This document shows, in pieces, positions 8,751-17,523 of a DNA stretch of 64,000 nucleotides; positions within the stretch are counted from its first letter, which is position 1, and every line of letters begins with the position of its first letter. Source of the stretch: JAOUJD01 sp963811265 (GTDB taxonomy: Bacteria > Pseudomonadota > Gammaproteobacteria > Burkholderiales > Burkholderiaceae_F); assembly GCA_963811265.1 (NCBI GenBank), contig CAWEQS010000026.1, forward strand, positions 310,001 through 374,000. Reading direction: 5' to 3'. A model generated the notes under the pieces. The model was not told the origin of the DNA. It saw only the letters and a list, made by a program, of their open reading frames with translations, and did no database searches. Made by a program: the position numbers and the translations under genes.

Positions 8751-8874
8751 CGTCTTCTGCGCCGGCGCTCTTCCAGGTTCCTCCGTCCCGGATCCGAGCT
8801 CTCCGGCCGGCGCGCTGAGACGACTGCAGACACCTCGCAGACACGGGTCCGCTGAACGCGGGCCCGCTTTTTTT
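8751..8874 (+). ncRNA. Candidate structured small RNA between argG and murB
   Basis: About 124 bases with no convincing ORF. A long hairpin spans 8751-8822: CGTCT/AGACG closes it, an 8-bp GCGCCGGC (8759-8766) / GCCGGCGC (8806-8813) stem follows, then GCTC/GAGC. The apical part is pyrimidine-rich and contains TTCCTCCGT, which could pair with Shine-Dalgarno sequences. A single-stranded linker (8823-8843) leads to a terminator hairpin with seven T's. The hairpin begins where the upstream promoter-like elements predict transcription to start. I do not recognise a known RNA family; it could instead be only the 3' UTR of argG. Confidence 0.45.
8844..8874 (+). terminator. Rho-independent terminator after argG/small RNA
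   Basis: Stem CGGGTCCGC / GCGGGCCCG (one G-T wobble) around loop TGAAC, followed by C and seven T's. The last T belongs to the murB stop codon on the other strand, so the convergent units abut without a gap. Confidence 0.85.
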
Positions 8875-9897
8875 CAGACGATGCTTGGTTCGGGTTCGAG
8901 CTCGATGCCGAAGCGTGCCCGCACGGCGTCCTGCACCTCGCGCGCCAGCGCGAGAATTTCCCTGCCAGTGGCGCCCCCGAGGTTGACCAGCACGAGAGCC
9001 TGGCGGGGGGAGACTCCCGCGCGGCCGCGAACCGCTCCCTTCAGGCCGCAGTCCTCGATCAGCCAGCCCGCCGCGAGCTTGAAGCGACCACCCCCGATGT
9101 CGTAGCTGACCAGCGACGGGAACCGGTCGATCAGTTCCTCGCGCTGCGCGCGGGGTACCACCGGATTCTTGAAGAAGCTGCCGGCGTTGCCAACCTGCCC
9201 GGGGTCAGGCAGTTTCCGCCGGCGGATCGAGACGACGGCGTCGAACAGGTCGCGCGCGCGTCGGTCGGGCGACGCCGCGCGCCTTCAGTTCGTTCTCGAC
9301 GTCGGCGTAGCCCGCGACGGCGGTCCACTGCCTTGGCAGGGCAAGGGTGACGCCGACGACGACGCGCCCGGCGGCGCGCTCGCGCTTGAAGATGCTGTCC
9401 CGGTAGCCGAAGCGGCAGGCTGCGACATCGAGGGAGTCCAGCGCTCCGCTCGCCGGATCGAAGACGTCGACGTCCTGCAGGCGCTCGGCCAGTTCGAGCC
9501 CGTATGCGCCGATGTTCTGGATCGGAGCACCACCCACCGAACCGGGAATGAGGGCCAGGTTCTCGAGCCCGTGCAGGCCGTCGTCGAGCAGCCGCGCGAC
9601 CGTGCCGTGCCACGACTCGCCGGCACCCACCCGGACCAGCCAGCGGGCACCGTCGTCGCCGATCCGCGCATAGCCGGGAATGTCGATCTTGACGACCAGG
9701 CCGTCGAAGTCACGCGTGAAAAGGATGTTGCTGCCCCCGCCGAGGATCAGGCGCGGCAGGTCGACGACGCGTGGATCGGCCAGCGCATCGCGCAACTGGT
9801 CGAGGTCGCGCACCGACGCGAAGTACGCGGCGCGTGCCTCCACCCCGAACGTGTTGAACTTCCCGAGCGAGACGCCGGTCTCGATTGCCGCTGCCAT
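8874..9897 (-). CDS. murB: UDP-N-acetylenolpyruvoylglucosamine reductase, frame broken once
   Basis: FAD flavoprotein that reduces UDP-GlcNAc-enolpyruvate to UDP-MurNAc with NADPH, an essential step of peptidoglycan synthesis. The N-terminal part (9205-9897) carries the FAD region LILGGGSNILFTRDFDG and the active-site stretch IPGSVGGAPIQNIGAYG; the C-terminal part continues in another frame through GNAGSFFKNP (family motif with the catalytic Glu/Ser region) and the AGWLIEDCGLKG end. One extra base near 9251-9270, within or beside a (CG)5 run, separates them. Because the gene is essential and intact otherwise, I read this as a sequence error. Confidence 0.9.
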
Positions 9898-9953
9898 GGC
9901 GCGATTGTAGGTGGCAGGTCGCTAAACTCGCCTCGTTCATCCGGAGAGCACCG

Positions 9954-10439
9954 ATGCCTTCGTTCGATGTGGTCTGCAAGCCGAACCTGGTGGAGCTGCG
10001 CAACGCAGTCGACCAGGCGAACAAGGAAATCTCGAACCGGTTCGACTTCAAGGGGTCGGATGCGCGCTTCGAGCTGAAGGAACTCGAACTCACCGCCTAC
10101 GCCGACGACGAGTTCAAGCTCGGCCAGGTGCGCGACGTGCTGATGGGCAAGCTCGCCAAGCGCGGGGTCGACCCACGCCTGCTCGACTTCGGCAAGCCGG
10201 AGAAGATCGGCGGCGACAAGCTGAAGCAGGTCGTCAAGGTGCGCAACGGCATCGAGTCGGTGCTCGCCAGGAAGATCGTCGCGATGGTCAAGGAGTCGAA
10301 GCTCAAGGTCACGTCGAGCATCCAGGGCGACGCCGTGCGAGTCGCCGGCGCGAAGCGCGACACGTTGCAGGAAGCGATCGCCCTGTTGCGCAAGGATGTC
10401 ACCGAAGTGCCCCTGACGTTCGAGAACTTCCGCGACTGA
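9954..10439 (+). CDS. yajQ: YajQ family nucleotide-binding protein
   Basis: Cytoplasmic protein of 161 residues, normal for YajQ, with the conserved opening MPSFDVVCKPNLVELRNAVD and the NRFDFKGSDA block, and a C-terminal VTSSIQGDAVRVAGAKRD. Members bind RNA or nucleotides, and a Xanthomonas homologue has been described as a cyclic-di-GMP receptor acting in transcription control; whether that holds here is unknown. The ATG at 9954 follows CCGGAGAG; the frame is open further upstream without similarity. It is divergent from murB. Confidence 0.94.
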   Translation: MPSFDVVCKPNLVELRNAVDQANKEISNRFDFKGSDARFELKELELTAYADDEFKLGQVRDVLMGKLAKRGVDPRLLDFGKPEKIGGDKLKQVVKVRNGIESVLARKIVAMVKESKLKVTSSIQGDAVRVAGAKRDTLQEAIALLRKDVTEVPLTFENFRD

Positions 10440-10546
10440 ACCGGTCGGGCGACCCCGAGCTGCACCGCCCATTCGAGGCACGGGCGCGGCCGGCAGTCGG
10501 GAAATACCTTGGCGGATCAAGGAGATCCTCGTACCATCTTCACGCT

Positions 10547-10924
10547 ATGCGAGCTACGCCCTCCCGTTTCGGCAGTTTTCCCGTCCCGTCCGGCTCGAAC
10601 CCGGCCTCGGATCCCGGCGCTGCCACGGCTCCGGGCCGAGCAGCGAGCGCCCGCGAACTGTCGGTGCTCGAAGCCAACCATCCCGCCGTCGTGCGAACGG
10701 TCTCGCTCCTCTGGGGGCATCCGGAACTGACGGACTTCATCGAGCGTGTCGCTGCGGGCCTCGACCCGCGGCTCGCGCACATCGAGCCGGCGGCGCTGGC
10801 TGAACTGATGCTGCTGGGCGAGATCCACCGCCTGATCTGCCCGCGGCAGGACCGCAGGATCGTCGACACCCACCCGATCGGCCGGTTGGGCGGTGCGTGG
10901 CGCCCGGCGGTCCACCGCGGCTGA
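10547..10924 (+). CDS. Hypothetical protein, orphan
   Basis: Predicted 125-residue protein that I cannot assign. The middle (VLEANHPAVVRTVSLLWGHPELTDFIERVAAGLD, read in two parts) and LAELMLLGEIHRLICP have protein-like helical character, whereas the first 35 residues are Ser/Ala/Pro-rich and may not be translated. The ATG at 10547 has no clear ribosome-binding site; the GTG at 10664 is an alternative and would leave only the well-behaved part. It lies downstream of yajQ in the same direction and converges with the amidotransferase gene. No membrane segment or signal peptide is visible. Confidence 0.5.
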   Translation: MRATPSRFGSFPVPSGSNPASDPGAATAPGRAASARELSVLEANHPAVVRTVSLLWGHPELTDFIERVAAGLDPRLAHIEPAALAELMLLGEIHRLICPRQDRRIVDTHPIGRLGGAWRPAVHRG

Positions 10925-10942
10925 CCGCCTCGGCGGGCTCGA

Positions 10943-11687
10943 TCAGCGCCTGAGCCCCCGCGCCCAGCGGTCGTACAGCCGCCAGGCCAGCGTCCTCATC
11001 GCCTCGCTGCGTCGCTCCGCGTCCCGGCACATTTCCCCGGGCGACTGGACGCCAGGTCCGCCCGTAAGCGCCCGCTCCGCCTCGACTTCGTCGGCTGCGC
11101 CGGGGTCCCTCGCCCACGCGGTCACCAGCTCGGGCGTCATCTCGATGTGGAACTGCATGCCGAGGTGCTCGGCGTTGCCGCGCTCGACGACATAGGCCTG
11201 GTTCGGCGTCAGCGGGCTCGAGAGCAGCCGGCGCGCACCCTGCCGGCAGTTCGAAGGCGTCGCCGTGCCAGTGGAACAGCTCGCCCGTCGCCGTGGAGCC
11301 GAGCCACTCTTCCACGAGCGCACGATCGACCACATCGACCGGCAGCCAGCCCATTTCCTTGCACGGATTGCGGTAGACCGCGGCGCCGAGCGCCTTCGCC
11401 AGCAACTGTCCGCCGAGGCAGTGACCGATGATCGGCACGCCGCGCGCGACGGCATCGCGCATCAACGCCAGTTCCTCGTCGATCCACGGAAGCGGATCGT
11501 TGGCGCTCATGTTTCCGCCGAGGGAACACACGCCGGCGTAGGGCTCGGCCGACGACGGGACCGGCTCACCGAGGTGGATGCTGACGAGGCAGTGCGGGAT
11601 CGATCGCGCGGCGAGCCACGAGGCGAAGTGGCCTGCGGACACACCGGCCTCGTGCTGCAGGATGACGATCGGCCTCATGCCGGGCAC
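10943..11687 (-). CDS. Class I glutamine amidotransferase-like protein, frame broken once
   Basis: GMP synthase-type GATase domain protein of about 247 residues acting on an unknown substrate. It begins MRPIVILQHEAGVSAGHF or four residues earlier; the nucleophile elbow is GHCLGGQLLAKALGA, and the later HIEMTPE fits the catalytic His/Glu. A net +1 base near 11238 (a GGG run on the coding strand) splits it after ELPAG; the other frame continues ARRLLSSPLTPNQAYV to the stop at 10943. It lies 15 bases behind dxs, so it is the last gene of the xseB-ispA-dxs unit. Relatives detoxify or deglutamylate small amines, but nothing here fixes the substrate. Confidence 0.82.
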
Positions 11688-11702
11688 CGCGTGGCGCCAG
11701 CG

Positions 11703-13598
11703 TCAGGCGACGGACTTCACGCGCGCCTCGCGCATCAACTCCGGGAAGCGACGGCGAACTGCCGCGGCAATGCCATCGGCATCGAGGCCGCACTCGCGCA
11801 GCAGCAGCGCGGTGTCGCCGTGGTCGATGAACTGGTCCGGCAGGCCGAGCCGAAGCACGGGGTGCTCGATGCCCGCGGCGGCGAGCGCCTCGAGGCAGGC
11901 GCTCCCGGCGCCGCCGTCGAGCGCGTTCTCCTCGACCGTGACGAGGGCATCGTGGGTGGCGGCGAGGCGGCAGACGAGTTCCGCGTCGAGCGGCTTGACG
12001 AAGCGCATGTTGGCGACCGTCATGTCGAGTGCCTCCGCCGCCGCCAGCGCGGGCGCGACCATCGTGCCGAACGCGAGCACCGCGATGCGACGGCCGGCCG
12101 GCGCGGCGGACTCGCGCCGCACTTCGCCCTTGCCGACCGGGAGCGCCGTCATCTCCTCCGCGATGGCGACCCCGGGCCCTGCACCGCGCGGATACCGGAC
12201 CGCGCTCGGCCCGTCCTGCTGGAAGGCGGTGAACAGCATCTGGCGGCACTCGTTCTCGTCCGACGGCGCCATCACGGTCATGTTCGGGATGCAGCGCAGG
12301 TAGGACAGGTCGAACGCGCCGTGATGCGTCGCGCCGTCGGCCCCGACGAGGCCGCCGCGGTCGAGCGCGAACACGACCGGCAGGTTCTGCAGCGCGACGT
12401 CGTGGATCAACTGGTCGTAGGCGCGCTGCAGGAACGTCGAGTAGATCGCGACGACCGGCTTCATGCCGTCGCACGCGAGGCCGGCGGCGAACGTCACGGC
12501 GTGCTGTTCGGCGATCCCGACGTCGAAGTAGCGGTTCGGATACTCCTGCTCGAAGCGCACCAGCCCCGAGCCTTCGCGCATGGCGGGAGTGATCCCGATC
12601 AGCCGGTTGTCCGCAGCCGCCATGTCGCACAGCCAGTCGCCGAAGACCTGCGTGTACGTCGGCTTGCCCGCGGCCGCCTTCTTGATGCCGACGTTCGGGT
12701 CGAACTTGCCGGGACCGTGGTACAGGACCGGGTCCGCCTCGGCGAGCTTGTAGCCCTGCCCCTTCTTGGTCACGACGTGCAGGAACTGCGGACCGGTCAG
12801 CTCCTTGATGTTCTGCAGCGTCGGGATCAGCGACTCCAGGTCGTGGCCGTCGATCGGGCCGATGTAGTTGAACCCGAACTCCTCGAACAGCGTGCCGGGC
12901 ACCACCATGCCCTTGGCGTGCTCCTCGAACTTGCGCGCCAGCGCGAACACCGGCGGGAAGTTCTTCAGCACCTGCTTGCCCGCGTGCTTGGCCGCCGCGT
13001 AGAACTTGCCGCTCAGCAGGCGCGCGAGGTAGCGGTTGAGGCCGCCGACCGCCGGCGAGATCGACATGTCGTTGTCGTTCAGGATCACCAGCAGGCGGAT
13101 GTTCTCCGTGACGCCCGCGTTGTTCAGCGCCTCGAAGGCCATGCCCGCGCTCATCGCGCCGTCGCCGATCACCGCGATCGAGTGGCGCTTCGATCCCTGG
13201 TTGCGCGCGGCCACGGCCATGCCGAGCGCCGCCGAAATCGATGTCGACGAGTGCGCGGTGCCGAAGGTGTCGTACTCGCTCTCCGAACGGCGCGGGAAAC
13301 CGGAGATGCCGCCGTACTGCCGCAGGTGCGCCATCGCCTCGCGCCGGCCCGTCAGGATCTTGTGCGCGTAGGTCTGGTGGCCGACGTCCCACACCAGGCG
13401 ATCGTCGGGCGTGTCGAACACGTAGTGCAGCGCGACGGTCAGCTCGACGGTGCCGAGGTTCGAACTGAGGTGCCCGCCTGTCCTCGAAACCGACTCGAGC
13501 AGGTACCCGCGCAGTTCGACGGCCAGCTGCTGCAGCTGGGTGCGATCGAGGCGCCGCAGGTCAGCCGGCGAAGACACGCTTTGGAGCAGTTCGTACAT
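11703..13598 (-). CDS. dxs: 1-deoxy-D-xylulose-5-phosphate synthase
   Basis: Thiamine-diphosphate enzyme (631 residues) that condenses pyruvate and glyceraldehyde-3-phosphate in the first step of the methylerythritol phosphate isoprenoid pathway. Visible are the N-terminal DLRRLDRTQLQQLAVELRGY, the GDGAMSAGMAFEALN cofactor motif, the YIGPIDGHD segment, and the transketolase-type pyrimidine domain with GIAEQHAVTFAAGLA. It sits 16 bases after ispA, so precursor synthesis and chain elongation are co-transcribed. Confidence 0.97.
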   Translation of the reverse strand: MYELLQSVSSPADLRRLDRTQLQQLAVELRGYLLESVSRTGGHLSSNLGTVELTVALHYVFDTPDDRLVWDVGHQTYAHKILTGRREAMAHLRQYGGISGFPRRSESEYDTFGTAHSSTSISAALGMAVAARNQGSKRHSIAVIGDGAMSAGMAFEALNNAGVTENIRLLVILNDNDMSISPAVGGLNRYLARLLSGKFYAAAKHAGKQVLKNFPPVFALARKFEEHAKGMVVPGTLFEEFGFNYIGPIDGHDLESLIPTLQNIKELTGPQFLHVVTKKGQGYKLAEADPVLYHGPGKFDPNVGIKKAAAGKPTYTQVFGDWLCDMAAADNRLIGITPAMREGSGLVRFEQEYPNRYFDVGIAEQHAVTFAAGLACDGMKPVVAIYSTFLQRAYDQLIHDVALQNLPVVFALDRGGLVGADGATHHGAFDLSYLRCIPNMTVMAPSDENECRQMLFTAFQQDGPSAVRYPRGAGPGVAIAEEMTALPVGKGEVRRESAAPAGRRIAVLAFGTMVAPALAAAEALDMTVANMRFVKPLDAELVCRLAATHDALVTVEENALDGGAGSACLEALAAAGIEHPVLRLGLPDQFIDHGDTALLLRECGLDADGIAAAVRRRFPELMREARVKSVA

Positions 13599-13614
13599 CC
13601 GTCGTTCCGTCGGT

Positions 13615-14547
13615 TCAGTGTGTCCGGCACACCATGAAGTCGGCCAGTTCCCGCAGTCGGGCCGCGCGCGCGCCCAGTCCGTTCAGCGCCTCGAGCGCCT
13701 GCGCGCGCAATCGCAGCGACCACGCCTTCGCCGCCTCCATGCCGAGCACCGAGACATAGGTCGGCTTGCCATGCGCCGCATCCTTGCCGGCGGTCTTGCC
13801 GAGGTCCGCGCTGGTCGACTCGACGTCGAGGATGTCGTCCACGACCTGGAAGGCCAGTCCGATCGCCTCTCCATAACGCGCCAGCGCTTCGCGGGCGGAC
13901 TCGGTGAGCAGCGGCGCCTGGCCGGACAGCGCGCCCATCAGCACCGAGGCCTTCAGCAGGGCGCCGGTCTTCATGCGATGCATGCGCTCCAGGTCCGCGA
14001 ACGTCATGTTCATGTTGCCGACGGCCGCCAGGTCGATCGCCTGTCCGCCGCACATGCCCGTCGTGCCGGAAGCCTGCGCGAGTTCGCGCATCAGCGAAGC
14101 GGCCTGGGCTGCCGGCAGCGTGCCCTCCGCCAGCACCTTGAAAGCCTCGGCCTGCAGGGCATCGCCGGCGAGCATGGCGGTGGCCTCGTCGAACGCCACG
14201 TGCACCGTCGGCTTGCCCCGCCGCAGCACGTCGTTGTCCATGCACGGCATGTCGTCGTGCGCAAGCGAGTACGCGTGCACGTACTCGACGGCCAGCGCGG
14301 CGCGGTCGAGCGCCTCGTCCTCCGCGTCGGTCACCTCGCCGCCCGCATAGACGAGCAGCGGACGAACCCGCTTTCCACCGTCGAGCACCGCGTAGCGCAT
14401 CGCCGCGTGCAGCCGTTGCGGCACGGCGTCGGCGGGGGGCAGCATCCGCTGCGCTGCGATCTCGAACCGCTCCGCCCTCTCCGCGACCCAGGCGTCGAAG
14501 GGGACGGTGCCCGCGCTCGTCGGCGACACCACCGCCGCGCAACTCAT
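13615..14547 (-). CDS. ispA: Farnesyl/geranyl diphosphate synthase
   Basis: All-trans polyprenyl diphosphate synthase (310 residues) making geranyl and farnesyl diphosphate from C5 units. First aspartate-rich motif DDMPCMDND, basic GGKRVRP motif, and second aspartate motif FQVVDDILD are all present. The ATG at 14547 overlaps the xseB stop as ATGA, indicating translational coupling. The frame is open far upstream but those residues are not conserved. Product chain length (C15) is inferred from size and the xseB-dxs context. Confidence 0.95.
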   Translation of the reverse strand: MSCAAVVSPTSAGTVPFDAWVAERAERFEIAAQRMLPPADAVPQRLHAAMRYAVLDGGKRVRPLLVYAGGEVTDAEDEALDRAALAVEYVHAYSLAHDDMPCMDNDVLRRGKPTVHVAFDEATAMLAGDALQAEAFKVLAEGTLPAAQAASLMRELAQASGTTGMCGGQAIDLAAVGNMNMTFADLERMHRMKTGALLKASVLMGALSGQAPLLTESAREALARYGEAIGLAFQVVDDILDVESTSADLGKTAGKDAAHGKPTYVSVLGMEAAKAWSLRLRAQALEALNGLGARAARLRELADFMVCRTH

Positions 14548-14798
14548 TCCGTTCCGCCTTTCAGCTCGCCGAGACTCAGCGGCTTCAGCAGGTCGCCTTC
14601 GAGCTGCTTGATTTCCTGCTCCGCCTTGGCGAGGCGTCCCTGGCAGTAGCGCGCCAGTTCCGCGCCACGGCGATAGGCCGCGATCGAATCGTCGAGCGAC
14701 AGTTCGCCCGACTCCATCTTGCGGACGAGCTGGTCGAGTTCGTCGATCGCCTGCTCGAAGGAGAGGCTGTCGACCGATGGGGACGCTTTCTTTGGCAT
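14544..14798 (-). CDS. xseB: Exodeoxyribonuclease VII small subunit
   Basis: Small helical subunit (84 residues) that assembles with XseA to degrade single-stranded DNA. The core SFEQAIDELDQLVRKMESGELSLDDSI (read as two adjacent stretches) and the YRRGAELARYCQGRLAKAEQ continuation are the family signature. It is the first gene of the leftward xseB-ispA-dxs operon and its stop overlaps the ispA start. xseA is not in the window. Confidence 0.93.
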   Translation of the reverse strand: MPKKASPSVDSLSFEQAIDELDQLVRKMESGELSLDDSIAAYRRGAELARYCQGRLAKAEQEIKQLEGDLLKPLSLGELKGGTE

Positions 14799-14892
14799 GC
14801 CGGCAGTGTGGAGTCGCAGACCGGGATTCTAGTGCAGTGGGCCCGGGCGCCCCGGGGCAGACCGGCCGGGCGCGCCCACTAGAATCTCCGCG

Positions 14893-15783
14893 ATGAGCGC
14901 ACTGTGGATGTTGGTGGCGTCCGTGCTGTTCTCGGTGATGGGCGCCTGCGTGAAGCTCGCCAGCCGCCACTACGGCGTCACCGAGATCCTGTTCTATCGA
15001 TCCCTGATCGGCGCGGCCTGCCTCTTCGCGTTCGTGCACTTCCGCGGCATGTCGCTTGCCACGCCGCTCGCCGGCCTGCATCTGCGTCGCGGCGTGGTCG
15101 GCACCGCGGCCGTCTTCCTCTGGTTCTACGCCACGACGGTGCTGCCGCTGGGAACCGCATTGACGCTCAACTACACCTCGCCGCTCTTCCTCGCGCTGCT
15201 CGTCATGGGAGTGGCCATGCGTTCGCGCGGGCGCGTCGACTGGCCGCTGATGGCCACCGTGGGCATCGGGTTCGTCGGCGTGATCCTCGTGCTGCAGCCG
15301 AACTTCGCGCCCGGCCAGGCGATCGGTGCAGCGGCCGGCCTCGCCTCCGGCGTGCTGTCGGCGATCGCGTACTGGCAGGTCAAGGAACTCGGCGAACGCG
15401 GGGAGCCCGAATGGCGGGTCGTCTTCTACTTTTCGCTGACCGGCGCCATCCTGGGCGGGCTCGGAAGCCTCGCGATCGGCTTCACGGAGCACACGCCGGG
15501 CGGCGCACTGCTGCTGCTGTTCATCGGCATCTCGACGTTGCTGGCGCAGCTCGCGATGACGCGCGCCTACGGCCAGGGACGCACCGAGACGGCGGCGAGC
15601 CTTCAGTTCTCCGCGATCGTGTTCGCGTCCGTCCTCGGGGTCATGCTGTTCGACGACAGGATCCCGCTGATCGGCTGGGCCGGCATCGCGGTCATCATCG
15701 CGAGCGGCATCGCCTCGACCGCGCTGACCGCGCGCCGGCGAGCCCTGCGCACCGCTTCCACCGAGTTTCCGAACAGGAGCTGA
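14893..15783 (+). CDS. EamA (DMT superfamily) transporter
   Basis: Integral membrane protein of 296 residues with about ten hydrophobic helices arranged as two EamA repeats; the first opens MLVASVLFSVMGACVKLASR and contains LFYRSLIGAACLF, the second begins around residue 150 (SGVLSAIAYWQVKELGERG). Such proteins export small metabolites such as amino acids or purines, but substrate cannot be read from the sequence. A TAGAAT hexamer 14 bases before the ATG would give a very short or leaderless transcript. The rhodanese gene starts 2 bases after its stop, so the two are probably co-transcribed. Confidence 0.88.
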   Translation: MSALWMLVASVLFSVMGACVKLASRHYGVTEILFYRSLIGAACLFAFVHFRGMSLATPLAGLHLRRGVVGTAAVFLWFYATTVLPLGTALTLNYTSPLFLALLVMGVAMRSRGRVDWPLMATVGIGFVGVILVLQPNFAPGQAIGAAAGLASGVLSAIAYWQVKELGERGEPEWRVVFYFSLTGAILGGLGSLAIGFTEHTPGGALLLLFIGISTLLAQLAMTRAYGQGRTETAASLQFSAIVFASVLGVMLFDDRIPLIGWAGIAVIIASGIASTALTARRRALRTASTEFPNRS

Positions 15784-15785
15784 AC

Positions 15786-16637
15786 ATGCCTTTCACGACA
15801 CTGGTCACGGTCGAGCAGCTGAAGGACCACCTCGAGGATCCCGCATGGCGCGTGATCGACGTGCGGCACGACCTGATGGATGTCGAAGCCGGCCCGCGGG
15901 CCTACAAGGCGGGCCACATCCCCGGCGCCGTGTTCGCCCACACCGATGACGACCTATCGGGAAGGAAGACCGGCCGCAACGGCCGCCACCCTCTTCCGGA
16001 CCGCGCCGATGTCGTGCGGGCGTTCCGGCGATGGGGAGTGAACGACGACACGCAGGTCGTCGCGTACGACGCCAACGGCGGCAACTTCGCAGTGCGGCTG
16101 TGGTGGCTTGCGCGCTGGCTCGGACACACGCGCGTCGCGGTCCTCGACGGCGGGTGGCCGCGATGGGTGGCGAAGACGGGCCTGTCGAGCACCGAGGCCG
16201 CCGCGCCGGCGCCGGGACAGTTCACCGATCGCTCGTCCTCGATGGCGCTGGTCGTGGCCGACGACGTCGTGCGCAACCTCGGCACGCACGAACGGCTCGT
16301 GCTCGACGCGCGCACGCCGGAGCGCTATCGCGGCGAGCAGGAACCGATCGATCCGGTCGCGGGACACATCCCCGGGGCGCGCAACCGGCCCTGGCAGCGC
16401 AACCTCGAAGCGGACCAGACGTTCAAGTCGCCGCAGGCGCTGCGACAGGAGTTCGAAGCCGCGCTCGGATCGACGCCTCCGTCCCGCGTGGTCCACCAGT
16501 GCGGATCCGGCGTGACGGCGTGCCACAACCTCCTCGCCATGGAGATCGCGGGCCTGGCCGGCTCGGCGCTCTATGCGGGCTCGTGGAGCGAGTGGATTGC
16601 GGACCCGGGCCGGCCCGTCGCGACCGGCGACGAGTAG
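15786..16637 (+). CDS. Sulfurtransferase, tandem rhodanese (TST/MST type)
   Basis: Protein of 283 residues with two rhodanese domains: an inactive N-terminal one (WRVIDVRHDLMDVEAG; GHIPGAVFAHTDDDLSG) and a catalytic C-terminal one with LVLDARTPERYRGEQEP and the active-site loop CGSGVTA, Cys239. It transfers sulfane sulfur from thiosulfate or 3-mercaptopyruvate to cyanide or thiols. The CGSGVTA loop is closest to mercaptopyruvate-type enzymes, but substrate preference is an inference. The ATG at 15786 follows AGGAGCTGA, which overlaps the stop of the upstream exporter. Confidence 0.92.
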   Translation: MPFTTLVTVEQLKDHLEDPAWRVIDVRHDLMDVEAGPRAYKAGHIPGAVFAHTDDDLSGRKTGRNGRHPLPDRADVVRAFRRWGVNDDTQVVAYDANGGNFAVRLWWLARWLGHTRVAVLDGGWPRWVAKTGLSSTEAAAPAPGQFTDRSSSMALVVADDVVRNLGTHERLVLDARTPERYRGEQEPIDPVAGHIPGARNRPWQRNLEADQTFKSPQALRQEFEAALGSTPPSRVVHQCGSGVTACHNLLAMEIAGLAGSALYAGSWSEWIADPGRPVATGDE

Positions 16638-16649
16638 GCCTCCTCGCGG

Positions 16650-17429
16650 CTAATGCGCGTGCACGCTGCCGGTGGCGACCGCGGCGATCACCACGCCGAG
16701 CAGCACGAGTCCCACCTGCGGCAGCGACTTGGCGAGCGACGAGCGCCGCATCATCTCCGGCAGCAGGTCCGACAGCGCGATGTAGATGAAGCTCGCCGCG
16801 GCGATCGCCAGCGCGTACGGCAGCAGCGCCTGCGAGGCCTCGAGGACGAAGTAGCCGACGATGCCGCCGACCACCGCCGACATGCCCGACAGCAGGTTGA
16901 AGGCGAACGCGCGCCGCCGCGTGAAGCCGGCGTTCAGCAGGATCATGAAGTCGCCGACCTCGTGCGGGATCTCGTGCGCCATCACGGCCAGGGTCGCGAT
17001 CACCCCGAGGTGGACGTCCGCCAGGAACGCCCCCGCGATGACGACGCCGTCGGCGAAGTTGTGGAACGCGTCGCCGATCAGGATCGGCACGCCGCCGCGT
17101 CCCGCCTCGTGGCGATCGTGCCCGTGCGCGTGGTGATGCAGGTCGCCCTCGTGGTGGTGCGTGTGATGGATCAGCGAGAGCTTCTCCAGCAGGAAGAGGC
17201 CCAGGATTCCCGCGAGGATGACCCATCCGAGCAGGTGCGGATCCGCCTCGCTGTGGAACGCCTCGGGCAGCAGGTGCGTGATCGCCGTCGCGAGCAGCAG
17301 CCCGGCCGACACCGGCACCAGCTTGTCGATGACCCGCGCGAGATAGTTGAAACCGAGCCACGCCGCGAGCGAGATCGACAGCAGCGTCGACAGCAGGTTG
17401 GCGAGGATGATGTAGCCGAGGATGGTCAT
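16650..17429 (-). CDS. ZIP family metal transporter
   Basis: Inner-membrane divalent-metal uptake protein of 259 residues with eight hydrophobic segments. A histidine-rich cytoplasmic loop (about residues 87-107, with HHTHHHEGDLHHHAHGHD) separates TM3 and TM4. TM4 carries HNFADG and TM5 carries HEIPHEVGDF, the paired metal-site motifs of ZIP proteins. Zinc is the likeliest substrate; iron or manganese cannot be excluded. It converges with the sulfurtransferase gene (12-base gap) and stands apart from the ABC-peptidase gene upstream. Confidence 0.93.
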   Translation of the reverse strand: MTILGYIILANLLSTLLSISLAAWLGFNYLARVIDKLVPVSAGLLLATAITHLLPEAFHSEADPHLLGWVILAGILGLFLLEKLSLIHHTHHHEGDLHHHAHGHDRHEAGRGGVPILIGDAFHNFADGVVIAGAFLADVHLGVIATLAVMAHEIPHEVGDFMILLNAGFTRRRAFAFNLLSGMSAVVGGIVGYFVLEASQALLPYALAIAAASFIYIALSDLLPEMMRRSSLAKSLPQVGLVLLGVVIAAVATGSVHAH

Positions 17430-17523
17430 GAGTGCGGGCAGCAGGAGCGGCGCTCACTCGCTTGCCTGCTGCAGTGTAGCGGGGCACGACGCCGCGAGCC
17501 GCTCGCCCGGCCGAAGCAGCGCG

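Noticed and set aside
8751..8874. 6S RNA identity for the small RNA candidate
   Set aside because: 6S RNA is longer and its 5' and 3' ends pair with each other; here the 3' end is an independent terminator hairpin.
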